Source of the DNA: Ruminococcus sp. AF31-8BH
GTDB lineage: Bacteria > Bacillota > Clostridia > Lachnospirales > Lachnospiraceae
Assembly (NCBI RefSeq): GCF_003460605.1
Contig: NZ_QTVN01000003.1
Coordinates: 328-64,327, forward strand
DNA length: 64,000 bases
Direction of reading: 5' to 3'
Shown: positions 36,201 to 43,693 of the stretch, piece by piece
Numbering within the stretch: position 1 is the first letter of the stretch
How the letters are laid out: each line of letters starts with the position of its first letter
The notes under the pieces: generated by a model
What the model was told of the DNA's origin: nothing
The model's database searches: none
Seen by the model: only the letters and a program-made list of their open reading frames with translations
Translations under genes and position numbers: made by a program

Positions 36201-36866
36201 CCATCCGCTTCTCTGTATATAGAAGGATTCCTTCACTGAATCCTTAAGTTCATAATATTCCTTGCCCACTTCCCTGGCGCTGATGGTAACTTTCTCTTTT
36301 TTGCCGGCGGCAATGAGAAACTCCTCCAGGTGCTGGTAGGTTACAGGCTGTCTGGATAATCCCTGGTAAAGGGTCTGGCTTCTCTCATCCTCACCTTCAA
36401 GAATTCTGGCAAAGCTTGGATCCTTAAAGATGCGGAATGCTTCCTTAAAATCATCCTTTGCCACCTGCACAAAGGCATCCAGATTCTCCACCACACCTGT
36501 AAAGCTGCGGATTTCTTCTTTCTCAATCTCGATCTCAAAGGGAATCCTGGCTTCTCCCACATTGGTGGTAAAGCACAGCCAGCCCTTCAGGCATTCCCCT
36601 GGGACAAGGCCTACCGTATCCACGCCAAAAGGAAGCCGTACCGTTGTCCCGGAAATATGATCCATCCCCGGCACTACACGGCGGCTTGACGAGGTGACAA
36701 ATCCGCGTATCCTGCGGTTATCCTCGGTTCCTACGTACACCTCGCCTCTTTTGGTCTCACCAGCCTTCATGGTCATGGTGATCTTCTCTTTGGAAAAAAG
36801 AAGTGGCGGCTGTTCATATTCAAAATTTCCACTTAAAAGCTGTTCGATCTTTTTTTTCAAAATCAT
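33267..36866 (-). CDS. DUF5717 giant protein of unknown function
   Basis: 1199 residues. Residues 1-290 are beta-rich, probably two Ig-like sandwich domains (ITMTMKAGETKRGEVYVGT; GLVPGECLKGWLCFTTNVGE). From about 310 to the end it is a long alpha-helical solenoid with TPR-like features. No signal peptide or membrane segment, so it appears cytoplasmic. The stop is 4 bp before the DUF5716 start, which implies a coupled product pair. A sigma-A-type promoter lies upstream. I recognise the pair as DUF5717/DUF5716 of Lachnospiraceae; its role is not known to me. Confidence 0.75.
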   Translation of the reverse strand: MILKKKIEQLLSGNFEYEQPPLLFSKEKITMTMKAGETKRGEVYVGTEDNRRIRGFVTSSSRRVVPGMDHISGTTVRLPFGVDTVGLVPGECLKGWLCFTTNVGEARIPFEIEIEKEEIRSFTGVVENLDAFVQVAKDDFKEAFRIFKDPSFARILEGEDERSQTLYQGLSRQPVTYQHLEEFLIAAGKKEKVTISAREVGKEYYELKDSVKESFYIQRSGWGHLRLDVEATGDFLDIPRKVVTDEDFIGSHYEVEYLLHKEKLGTGNQFGKIVVKSPYQELVYTIVASTSGKLDVDIRLNQKKCKLDLLRDSLSYLCYETAKASNLEGKDNPGANGWMDFSTWCASSHYILNQLHQSGCEYPEYQMYEVFLLYLENHHEEARALLESYEDKSYTRDDLEFAGIYLYLCTLTGLYKDKVHALSRIRNFYMQKSDSFLLLWILLKLDPAYKETPSKALFVLEEQFDKGCRSPFLYLEAWKIICKDMTLLHRLSSFWGQVFRFAARRNLLTEELVMRLAYLSGYEKDYNESIYQAMARGYDQYPSDDTLEAICKYVMKGNPRKPEYFRWFSLAVEHGLRLTRLYEYYVETMDTSRRIELPKALLMYFTYNSDSLGDSKRAFIYSCIAANKEKEPAAYERYMQSMQDFAKKKLSEGKMNESYAALYQEFLMEPRTKEAGDLIAQKMFTHRLYFEDKKVRYVIVRHSQMEQEEIYTCVQGVAYPRIYTSDAAILFQDDKQRRYSVTVDYSLKKVMDEESAVRKVLDLGVTEPGVLLHYCESHELDGNNLDIFQRLVQSDAFCQEYKQKVRRRILDYYAEHVYGEDLDDYLKKMDYREYARVDRQKLLEVLISRGLFSQALAIVEEFGCEGVDMRSLLKLASRMIVRCDLLEDEELLALASDVYRNGFYDEVILNYLMKYRFGPVDEILSIWKSACGFEMDTYDVEEKILQLLMFTTDYRKEGEHVLESYIRHSGREWIVSGYLTHVSYGIFVKEYVMSPFVKNCLVNAYMQKWAVDSVCHLALFRELSKEKGRNEALLSLEKELLKECMDKGMVFSFFHRLAPELLSLYQMDDKTCVEYHTSPDAKVMLVYALDTGLGRGLEYKTEPLKNVYEGIFTKTFTMFYGETLHYYFCEECDGQTKKSPERVLSMSKVEGTPFSKYQMINQILSARKLDKSEEVKKGLKKYLRQEQYVKEMFVITKED

Positions 36867-36904
36867 TCACCTTACGTCTTTCGTTTTCTTTCGACTCTTT
36901 CATT

Positions 36905-36933
36905 ATTATAATGATTTTACCCTCTCATTTCAA
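36905..36933 (-). promoter_or_regulatory. Promoter of the DUF5717 operon, TTGAAA-N17-TATAAT
   Basis: Minus strand -35 TTGAAA (36928-36933) and -10 TATAAT (36905-36910) with a 17-bp spacer, 39 bp before the start codon. The ribosome binding site is AAGGTGA directly before ATG. Confidence 0.7.
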
Positions 36934-37018
36934 TGTTAATTCGAAAAAAGAATTCCATCAGGCACTTAGAGCCTGTATTTTTCATAGACTATATAGAAAT
37001 CCCCTTTGAGGTAGCGAT

Positions 37019-37645
37019 TTGAAGACTTTTTTGAAACCTTTGACAATGGCCGAGGAGCAGCATTATCTTCAGCAGTACCAAAGGGGCGATATGGAAGCAA
37101 AAACCATTCTCATTGAGCGTAATCTGCGGCTTGTTGCCCATGTAGTAAAAAAATATCAGGGAGCAGATGTGGAGCTTGACGACCTGATCTCCATCGGCAC
37201 CATCGGCCTGATGAAGGCAATTTCCACCTTTGACCCAGGTAAAACCACCAGGCTTTCCACCTATGCAGCCAGATGCATCGACAATGAACTGCTGATGATG
37301 TTCCGCACCAGGAAAAAGCATTCCAGGGAAGTTTCCCTGTATGAACCTATTGGAACGGACAAAGAGGGCAACGAGATCAGTCTTCTGGACGTAATGGAAG
37401 GTCCTGCCGTGGATGTGGTGGAGGAATATTCCACACGGGAGAGCATCCGCCATGTGCTTGGCTCCATGAAAACCGTTCTCACGGAAAAAGAATATGAAGT
37501 GATCTGCTGCCGCTTCGGTCTTTTCGGCAAAAGAGAACAGACACAGAGGGAAATCGCCCGCCACCTTCACATCAGCCGCTCCTACGTCTCCAGAATCGAA
37601 AAAAACGCCCTGCATAAGCTGCGGACGCTTTTCCCTGAATCATAA
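37019..37645 (+). CDS. sigK: Sporulation sigma factor SigK
   Basis: 208 residues. Late mother-cell sigma factor. The start is TTG at 37019 with GAGGT upstream. Region 2 shows [37 protein letters not shown] and RLSTYAARCIDNELLMMFR. Region 4 ends in TQREIARHLHISRSYVSRIE. MKTFLKPLTMAEEQHYLQQY at the N-terminus is SigK-like. No pro-sequence of the Bacillus type is visible, and the gene is not split. Divergent from the DUF5717 operon and convergent with trhP. Confidence 0.85.
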   Translation: MKTFLKPLTMAEEQHYLQQYQRGDMEAKTILIERNLRLVAHVVKKYQGADVELDDLISIGTIGLMKAISTFDPGKTTRLSTYAARCIDNELLMMFRTRKKHSREVSLYEPIGTDKEGNEISLLDVMEGPAVDVVEEYSTRESIRHVLGSMKTVLTEKEYEVICCRFGLFGKREQTQREIARHLHISRSYVSRIEKNALHKLRTLFPES

Positions 37646-37646
37646 T

Positions 37647-38873
37647 TTACGCTTCACTGCGGCGGAGAATATCATAAACCTGGACACCGCCGCCAAGATC
37701 TACAAACAGCTTCTGCTGCGGATGGGGAGCGCTCTCTGCGGAATTGCCCTCCTCATCATAGATCGCCTTCACAGGAACCACCACATTGGCTCCATCCGGC
37801 TTCATGATCTCGATGGTCTCTCCCACAGTGAATTTATTTCTCTGTGTAATCTGAACGTATCCTCTCTCGTCAATTGCTTCCGCAAAGCCAAGATAGGTGT
37901 ATCCCTTCTCGTAGGTATTGTTGTCATAGATCTGGGCTTCCTGGTTCGGCTTGCCGTAGAAGAAGCCTGTGGTGAATTTACGGTAGGTACAGCCTGCGAT
38001 CTGCTCCTGATACCAGGACATATTGGCCTGGTATTTGGCTGGATCCTCCAGATAGTCGTCAATGGCCTTCCGGTAGGTACGGGCAACAGTGGCAACATAA
38101 AGGGCTGTTTTCATGCGGCCCTCGATCTTCAGGCTGTCAATTCCGCTGGTAAGCACATCATCCATATGCTCGATCATGCAAAGATCCTTGGAGTTGAAAA
38201 TATAGGTACCACGCTCATTCTCATAAACCGGCATGTACTCCCCTGGTCTTGACTCTTCCACGATGGAATATTTCCAGCGACAGGGATGGGTACAGGCTCC
38301 CTGGTTGGCATCTCTTCCTACCAGGAAATTGCTGAGCAGACAGCGCCCGGAATAGGAAATGCACATGGCGCCGTGGATAAAGGTCTCAATCTCCATATCC
38401 TCCGGGATATGGGCACGGATCTGGCGAATCTCCTCCAGGGAAAGCTCTCTGGCACTGACCACTCTCTTGGCTCCAAGATTGTACCAGAAACGGTAGGTCT
38501 CATAATTGGTGTTGTTGGCCTGGGTGCTGATGTGGCGCTCAATCTCCGGACAGATTTCCTTGGCGTAGGTAAAAATACCGGGATCTGCGATGATCAGGGC
38601 ATCCGGCTTCAGTTCCTTTAATTCCTTCAGGTATTCCCTTACGCCCTCAAGGTCATAGTTGTGCGCCAGAATATTCACGGTCACATACACCTTCACACCG
38701 TGCTCATGGGCAAATGCAATTCCCTGTGCCATCTCTTCCTTTGAAAAATTACGGGCTTTGGCGCGAAGGCCGAAAGCCTCTCCTCCAATATAAACAGCGT
38801 CTGCTCCGAAAACAGTGGCAATCTTCAGAACCTCAAGACTGCTTGCCGGAACTAATAATTCTGGTTTACGCAT
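37647..38873 (-). CDS. trhP: U32 family peptidase-like protein, tRNA hydroxylation protein TrhP type
   Basis: 408 residues. U32 family. In E. coli and Bacillus, TrhP members use prephenate to hydroxylate U34 of tRNAs (ho5U). The signature is ETFIHGAMCISYSGRCLLSN followed by GACTHPCRW, whose four Cys bind an iron-sulfur cluster. The N-terminal half is a TIM-barrel type (LLVPASSLEVLKIATVFGAD). It overlaps the methyltransferase gene upstream by 8 bp, which supplies the next step (mo5U). The stop lies 1 bp past the convergent sigK stop. Confidence 0.88.
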   Translation of the reverse strand: MRKPELLVPASSLEVLKIATVFGADAVYIGGEAFGLRAKARNFSKEEMAQGIAFAHEHGVKVYVTVNILAHNYDLEGVREYLKELKELKPDALIIADPGIFTYAKEICPEIERHISTQANNTNYETYRFWYNLGAKRVVSARELSLEEIRQIRAHIPEDMEIETFIHGAMCISYSGRCLLSNFLVGRDANQGACTHPCRWKYSIVEESRPGEYMPVYENERGTYIFNSKDLCMIEHMDDVLTSGIDSLKIEGRMKTALYVATVARTYRKAIDDYLEDPAKYQANMSWYQEQIAGCTYRKFTTGFFYGKPNQEAQIYDNNTYEKGYTYLGFAEAIDERGYVQITQRNKFTVGETIEIMKPDGANVVVPVKAIYDEEGNSAESAPHPQQKLFVDLGGGVQVYDILRRSEA

Positions 38874-39522
38874 ACGACTCCTCTTTCTTTACGCTAATGG
38901 CTGCTCCGTCTCCCAATGGAAGAATGGAGGTCTCCAAAAGCGGATTGTGTTTCAGTTCATACAGATACTGGCGCATCCGTTTGTAAATGGTACGGTTGCG
39001 TCGCTCTACAAGATAATGGGATTCGATAATGTCTCCTTCCTGGAGAACATTATCAGAAACAAGAATGCTGCCCTTATGCATTAAACGAAGCACATCCGGC
39101 AGCCAGTGAATATACTGCCCTTTGGCAGCATCCATAAAAATAAAATCATAGGTTCCATCCAGCTTTCCAAGGATCTCGGTGGCATCCCCGGTAAGCAGGC
39201 TGATCTGGGATTCCCTTCCTGCCTTTCGGAAATTCTCCCTGGCAATGGGAATCCTTTTCTCATAATTCTCAATGGTGGTGATCTTCAGGTCCGCAGGGCC
39301 GTATTCACACATCAGAATTGTGGAAAAGCCCACTGCAGTGCCCACCTCCAGGATGGTCTGCGGGCGGGTAGCTGCAAGGAACATTTTAAGGAAGCTCTGC
39401 ATCTCCTTGCGGATGATGGGAACACGGTCTAAAAGAGCTTTCCTTTCCAATTCTTCCAGAAAAGAAGTATTTCCCATATCAAGAGAATTGATGTAAGTGC
39501 GCATCCTTTCTTCTACGATCAC
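38866..39522 (-). CDS. trmR: tRNA 5-hydroxyuridine methyltransferase (O-methyltransferase family 3)
   Basis: 218 residues. Class I SAM fold: ILEVGTAVGFSTILM is motif I, ITTIENYEKR motif II, and DFIFMDAAKGQY with the metal Asp follows. SDNVLQEGDI and RYLYELKHNPLLETS complete the catechol-type O-methyltransferase pattern. The Bacillus orthologue YrrM (TrmR) makes mo5U34 from ho5U34. Adjacent trhP supplies ho5U, so the two should act in sequence. Overlaps the MltG-like gene by 4 bp. Confidence 0.88.
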   Translation of the reverse strand: MIVEERMRTYINSLDMGNTSFLEELERKALLDRVPIIRKEMQSFLKMFLAATRPQTILEVGTAVGFSTILMCEYGPADLKITTIENYEKRIPIARENFRKAGRESQISLLTGDATEILGKLDGTYDFIFMDAAKGQYIHWLPDVLRLMHKGSILVSDNVLQEGDIIESHYLVERRNRTIYKRMRQYLYELKHNPLLETSILPLGDGAAISVKKEESYA

Positions 39523-40013
39523 TGGCCGGACTCTCCTTCCCCTGCTGCGGTATCCGCTGCACCATCAGATGAAGCATCGCTGTCGGTATCTGCAGCAGCA
39601 TTTGTACCGTCATCTGAAGAAACGCCTGCCTGCTCCTCATCTCCTGCAAGGATTCCCATAATACGGGTAGGTGTGTATGCAGTGCTGAGAAGATAGGTGC
39701 CAGCCTTCATCTGACCCTTGTATGTAGAAAGTTTCTCCTGTGCAAAAAATACCAGGCTGTCCTGGATCAGTCCTTTGCTTTTCAGGATCTTGGCTACATC
39801 GTAAGTGGAAGCCCCATCTGGAATCACTACCGTTACTTCCTGACCTGCTCCCGGACTTACTGCCTGCTGGTTGAACACATCATAGCCAAACTGATAAGCA
39901 GATTTGCCCAGCCAGAAGATCAAAAGTGCCACGCAGACGTAAAAAGCGGTACGGAATACTCCGCTGGCAAGAAAAAGCCCCACCTTTCCCACCTGATCTC
40001 TTGTATTACCCAT
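39519..40013 (-). CDS. Short MltG-like membrane protein lacking the lytic domain
   Basis: 164 residues. One membrane segment (about 18-40), then the LysM-like N-terminal subdomain of MltG/YceG: EVTVVIPDGASTYDVAKILK, LIQDSLVFF and KGQMKAGTYLLSTAYTP. The catalytic domain with its Glu is absent; full MltG proteins have about 330-360 residues. The C-terminal 40 residues are low-complexity Asp/Ser/Ala/Gly. It occupies the position of Bacillus yrrL (mltG) before yrrM, so it is a conserved short form and not a recent truncation. It may regulate rather than cut glycan strands. Confidence 0.75.
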   Translation of the reverse strand: MGNTRDQVGKVGLFLASGVFRTAFYVCVALLIFWLGKSAYQFGYDVFNQQAVSPGAGQEVTVVIPDGASTYDVAKILKSKGLIQDSLVFFAQEKLSTYKGQMKAGTYLLSTAYTPTRIMGILAGDEEQAGVSSDDGTNAAADTDSDASSDGAADTAAGEGESGQ

Positions 40014-40057
40014 GTTTCCTCCTTTAATTTCCAGTCAGCTGCCCAAATAGCGGACAG

Positions 40058-40396
40058 TTATAACTCCGGGACATCCAGCTCGATTCCCTCTGTAAGTGAC
40101 TTGCAGATTCTCTGCATAAGCTTGCAAAGAGCCAGCTCTGCATCAAGAAAGGCATTTACAAGCGGGTCGCTTCTTAATTCCCTTGATTCTCTGTTGAGCT
40201 GTTCCGTTACCCGGAACAGCTCGTCTCTGTTTGCTTCATTCTGTAATCTGAAATTGTTGGCCCGAAAAGCATTCACACGTTCCATAAGGCCCGGATCCTG
40301 CTCTACAAGGGCTTTGTATTTCATAAATTCCTGATATTCTTCACTATTCTGTACAGCTGCCAAAAGAGCATCTATACAGTCTTTGATCTCATTCAT
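40058..40396 (-). CDS. ylbF: YlbF family protein
   Basis: 112 residues, all helical, with the YlbF/YmcA pattern (SEEYQEFMKYKALVEQDP, FRANNFRLQNEAN, RELRSDPLVNAFLDAELAL). In Bacillus YlbF forms the Y-complex with YmcA and YaaT, which steers RNase Y. Here the gene follows the RNase J gene by 12 bp, so a link with RNA turnover fits the position, though RNase J rather than RNase Y is the neighbour. Confidence 0.85.
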   Translation of the reverse strand: MNEIKDCIDALLAAVQNSEEYQEFMKYKALVEQDPGLMERVNAFRANNFRLQNEANRDELFRVTEQLNRESRELRSDPLVNAFLDAELALCKLMQRICKSLTEGIELDVPEL

Positions 40397-40408
40397 TGCT
40401 GCCTCCGC

Positions 40409-42286
40409 TTACGCCTCCATAATGATCGGAAGGATCATCGGGCTTCTCTTGGTGCGTTTCCATACATAATCGCTAAGTGCGTCCTTCACTGCTGCCTTGA
40501 TCTTGCTCCAGTCTGTGATGCCTTTTTCCAGACAGCCGTCAAGAGCCTGCTCTACCACTTCTCTTGCGTGATCCATCAGGTCCTCAGACTCTCTTACATA
40601 GACAAAGCCTCGGGATACAATATCCGGTCCTGCCAGTACCACATTGCTGTGTCTCTCCAGAGTCATAACAACGATCATGATGCCGTCCTCTGCAAGATGC
40701 TGTCTGTCGCGAAGTACGATATTTCCTACGTCTCCAACGCCAAGACCGTCTACCAGGATGGCTCCTGTATGAACAGAACCTGTTACAGCAGCACTGTGCT
40801 CATCCATCTCCAGAACATTTCCGGATTTCAGGATGAAAATGTTGTCATTGGAATAGCCAAGCTCTTCTACTACATGCTTCTGTGCAGTCAGATGGCGGTA
40901 TTCACCATGGACCGGGATGGCGTATTTCGGCTTCACAAGGGAATAGATCAGCTTGATTTCTTCCTGGCAGGCATGTCCGGATACGTGTGCATCCTGGAAA
41001 ATAACCTTGGCCCCCTTCATGGAAAGCTCGTTGATTACCTTGGAAACAGCCTTCTCATTGCCTGGGATTGGATGAGAGCTGAAAATAATGGCATCATTTG
41101 GCTTGATGGTAATCTTCTTGTGGATGCTTGCTGCCATACGGGAAAGTGCTGCCATGGACTCACCCTGGCTTCCGGTTGTGATCAGTACCAGCTGGTCATC
41201 CGGGTAATTCTTCACCTGGTCGATCTCGATCAGGGTCTGATCCGGAATGCGAAGATATCCAAGCTCTGCCGCTGTGGTGATAACATTGACCATGCTGCGG
41301 CCTTCTACCGCTACCTTGCGGCCGAAGCGGTATGCTGTATTGATGATCTGCTGCACACGGTCTACATTGGACGCGAAGGTGGCAATGATAATACGTGCAG
41401 TCTTATATTCATTGAAAAGGTTGTCAAATACATGTCCTACTGTACGCTCAGACATGGTAAAGCCCGGACGCTCTGCATTGGTGGAATCACACATAACTGC
41501 AAGAACACCCTTGCGGCCGATCTCTGCAAAACGCTGCAGGTCAATGGCATCACCGAATACAGGTGTATAATCTACCTTGAAGTCTCCTGTATGCACCACA
41601 ATTCCAACCGGGGAATAAATAGCCAGTGCAGATGCATCCTGGATACTGTGGTTGGTCTTAATAAACTCGATGGCAAAATCACCAAGGTTGATCACCTGAC
41701 CGTGTTTGACCTCTTTTAATTTGGTGCTCTTGGTCAGATTGTGTTCTTTCAGCTTGTTGTTAATAAGAGCCAGGGTCAGCTTTGTGGAATAGATCGGCAC
41801 ATTCACTTCCTTCAGTACATAAGGAAGGGCTCCGATATGATCCTCATGGCCGTGGGTGATCACAAATCCTTTGACCTTGGAAATGTTCTCTTTCAAGTAG
41901 GTGACATCCGGAATGACAAGGTCGATTCCAAGCATGTCATCTTCCGGGAAGGAAAGTCCGCAGTCCACTACTACTATACTATCTTCATACTCGAAAGCTG
42001 TAATATTCATTCCAATCTGTTCCAGACCGCCAAGCGGAATAATCTTTAATTTGGAACCAATGTTGTTTCTGCGCGGTCTCTTTAAGGAAGGCTTCACCTG
42101 ACTGCGAAGCTGAGGCTTGTAGCTTGTATTCTTAACAGGTCTCTCCTGACCTGTAAACTTCTGTCCGTCCTTTTTCGGCTGTGCCTTATATCTGTAATTT
42201 TTGTGTCTGAAATTCTGTTTTCTTGTACCGTTTGTGGCAGCCGGATTCTTTGACCCGCTGCTGTTCATTTCATTTTCCGTCTTCAA
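40409..42286 (-). CDS. rnj: Ribonuclease J with basic N-terminal extension
   Basis: 625 residues; RNase J proteins usually have about 555. The first 75 are Lys/Arg/Asn/Gln-rich, probably disordered and RNA-binding. The metallo-beta-lactamase core has HGHEDHIGALPY (zinc ligands), VHTGDFKVD and the beta-CASP parts FSSHPIPGNE and VHVSGHACQEE-like DAHVSGHA with PVHGEYRHL. The start is taken as TTG at 42286, nine bases after GGAGG; an ATG at 42268 is possible. Has 5'-3' exonuclease and endonuclease activity on RNA. Sits between the DUF1292 and ylbF genes. Confidence 0.92.
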   Translation of the reverse strand: MKTENEMNSSGSKNPAATNGTRKQNFRHKNYRYKAQPKKDGQKFTGQERPVKNTSYKPQLRSQVKPSLKRPRRNNIGSKLKIIPLGGLEQIGMNITAFEYEDSIVVVDCGLSFPEDDMLGIDLVIPDVTYLKENISKVKGFVITHGHEDHIGALPYVLKEVNVPIYSTKLTLALINNKLKEHNLTKSTKLKEVKHGQVINLGDFAIEFIKTNHSIQDASALAIYSPVGIVVHTGDFKVDYTPVFGDAIDLQRFAEIGRKGVLAVMCDSTNAERPGFTMSERTVGHVFDNLFNEYKTARIIIATFASNVDRVQQIINTAYRFGRKVAVEGRSMVNVITTAAELGYLRIPDQTLIEIDQVKNYPDDQLVLITTGSQGESMAALSRMAASIHKKITIKPNDAIIFSSHPIPGNEKAVSKVINELSMKGAKVIFQDAHVSGHACQEEIKLIYSLVKPKYAIPVHGEYRHLTAQKHVVEELGYSNDNIFILKSGNVLEMDEHSAAVTGSVHTGAILVDGLGVGDVGNIVLRDRQHLAEDGIMIVVMTLERHSNVVLAGPDIVSRGFVYVRESEDLMDHAREVVEQALDGCLEKGITDWSKIKAAVKDALSDYVWKRTKRSPMILPIIMEA

Positions 42287-42395
42287 TCAATCCATCCTCC
42301 ATTTTTGCGCACTTTGCCCTCAAACCTCACGTACAAAAGCAAAGCGTCTTTATTTTGTTACGGCGTAAGGAGCATTCGTCCTGGCTGCATCATTC

Positions 42396-42650
42396 TCACA
42401 TCTCAAGATCCACGTCATCCAGCATCTGTTCAAATACCTTGGAAATTGCCAGCAGTTCTTCATCGTCTTCCACCATCTCGTAGCTGGCTTCCTGGCTTCC
42501 TTCCTCGGAAACATCCTTCATAATGTAGGCATTTGCCTCATCGTCCTGTGAATCAGATACCAGCAGATAGGTGATTCCTGCAACTGTAGTCTGCTCTTCC
42601 ACAAAAAATTCTATAATCCCGTCCTCGGATTCAAATTTAATTTTCTCCAT
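42396..42650 (-). CDS. DUF1292 protein (YrzB-like)
   Basis: 84 residues, very acidic. DUF1292 pattern: [20 protein letters not shown], then [16 protein letters not shown]. Conserved in Firmicutes between ruvX and mltG-type genes; function unknown. The start overlaps the ruvX end by 14 bp. Confidence 0.85.
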   Translation of the reverse strand: MEKIKFESEDGIIEFFVEEQTTVAGITYLLVSDSQDDEANAYIMKDVSEEGSQEASYEMVEDDEELLAISKVFEQMLDDVDLEM

Positions 42651-43089
42651 TATTTTCTTCCTTACTCATCATATTACTTCTGTCCAGATATCCCTGTAAG
42701 ATCAAAACCGCTGCCATCTGATCAAGATATTGCTTCCGATTCTCACGTCTGACGCCTGTCTCCATCAAAGTACGCTCCGCTTCTGCAGTTGTCAGCCGCT
42801 CATCCCACATCACAACAGGCAGGCCTGTTCTCTTCTCCAGCTTTTCTTTAAACTCAAGAGATTTCACAGCCCGCTCGCCTATGGTGTTATTCATATTCTT
42901 CGGATATCCAAGTACAATACGCTCAACCTGATATTCCGAAATCAGTTCTTCGATGCGTGCCAGAGTCTGGCGAAGCTTGTTCTCCTGCTTGCGCCAGACA
43001 GTTTCCACGCCCTGTGCGGTCAGTCCCAGAGGATCACTGACGGCAACGCCCACCGTCTTGGAACCGTAGTCTAATCCCATTAATCTCAT
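42637..43089 (-). CDS. ruvX: RuvX/YqgF putative pre-16S rRNA nuclease
   Basis: 150 residues. RNase H-like fold: [20 protein letters not shown] carries the first catalytic Asp, [17 protein letters not shown] is the middle motif, and [11 protein letters not shown] the last acidic one. YqgF proteins process the 5' end of 16S rRNA in E. coli and are also annotated as Holliday junction resolvases. Position after ireB matches Bacillus yrzL-yrrK. Confidence 0.93.
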   Translation of the reverse strand: MRLMGLDYGSKTVGVAVSDPLGLTAQGVETVWRKQENKLRQTLARIEELISEYQVERIVLGYPKNMNNTIGERAVKSLEFKEKLEKRTGLPVVMWDERLTTAEAERTLMETGVRRENRKQYLDQMAAVLILQGYLDRSNMMSKEENNGEN

Positions 43090-43091
43090 AA

Positions 43092-43364
43092 TCAGTATTC
43101 CCAGGATCTGTTCTTAATATACTCGGTCAGCAATTCCTCAACAAGTTCGTCACGCTCAACCTTCATGATCATGCTTCTGGCTCCCTTATGGCTGGTGATG
43201 TAAGTCGGGTCACCTGACATAATGTATCCTACGATCTGATTCACAGGATTATAGCCTTTTTCTTCCATTGCGTTATAAACCAGGTCCAGGATCTCTTTTA
43301 CTTCCAGTTCCTGATCCGGTTTTGTTCTGAAATATTGTGTACTTCCCAGATTATTTTCTGCCAT
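43092..43364 (-). CDS. ireB: IreB family regulatory phosphoprotein
   Basis: 90 residues from the ATG at 43364; a GTG nine bases upstream lies too close to its AAGGA site. The family hallmark is the N-terminal GSTQYF with the Thr that Ser/Thr kinases phosphorylate in the Enterococcus protein. [20 protein letters not shown] and [13 protein letters not shown] complete the pattern. In Enterococcus IreB acts with kinase IreK in cephalosporin tolerance. First gene of the cluster running to trhP. Confidence 0.92.
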   Translation of the reverse strand: MAENNLGSTQYFRTKPDQELEVKEILDLVYNAMEEKGYNPVNQIVGYIMSGDPTYITSHKGARSMIMKVERDELVEELLTEYIKNRSWEY

Positions 43365-43465
43365 TTTTCTCACGTCCTTACGATTATTTCTTCTCTATTT
43401 TAATATAACTGCGGATAAATTACAATCCTATATTTTTGTTTCTCAAAAAACTGGTCTGGCCAAAG

Positions 43466-43608
43466 GTTACTGTTCACTCCGTGCCCAGTAACACGCTTCG
43501 CGATGCACAGAAATCATGCTTTGCATGTTTTCGCGCCGCAATCCTCGGGTTTTCTGTGAACTTTGTTCACAAAAAACACCTCGCGGAATATTACCTATGA
43601 ACAGTAAC
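43466..43608. mobile_element. 143-bp MITE-like element, family 2, copy C (8-bp duplication)
   Basis: Same length and nearly the same sequence as copy A at 10640-10782, with ends GTTACTGTTCA and TGAACAGTAAC. Flanked by an exact 8-bp direct repeat GGCCAAAG (43458-43465 and 43609-43616). It lies between ireB and mtaB. Near identity with copy A indicates recent movement. Short open frames inside are not genes. Confidence 0.88.
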
Positions 43609-43693
43609 GGCCAAAGCGTCTGCAATTCACTTTATGCCCGGCGCCACGCGCCTCGATATACAGCAATCAATCATGTCAGTTTCCTTTTAGGTT

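Noticed and set aside
34761..36239. 492-codon open frame opposite the DUF5717 gene
   Set aside because: Antisense shadow of a long, well-supported gene; composition (many His, Gln, Leu) is typical of a reverse frame.
40568..41719. 383-codon open frame opposite the RNase J gene
   Set aside because: Antisense shadow; no start signal and no family resemblance.
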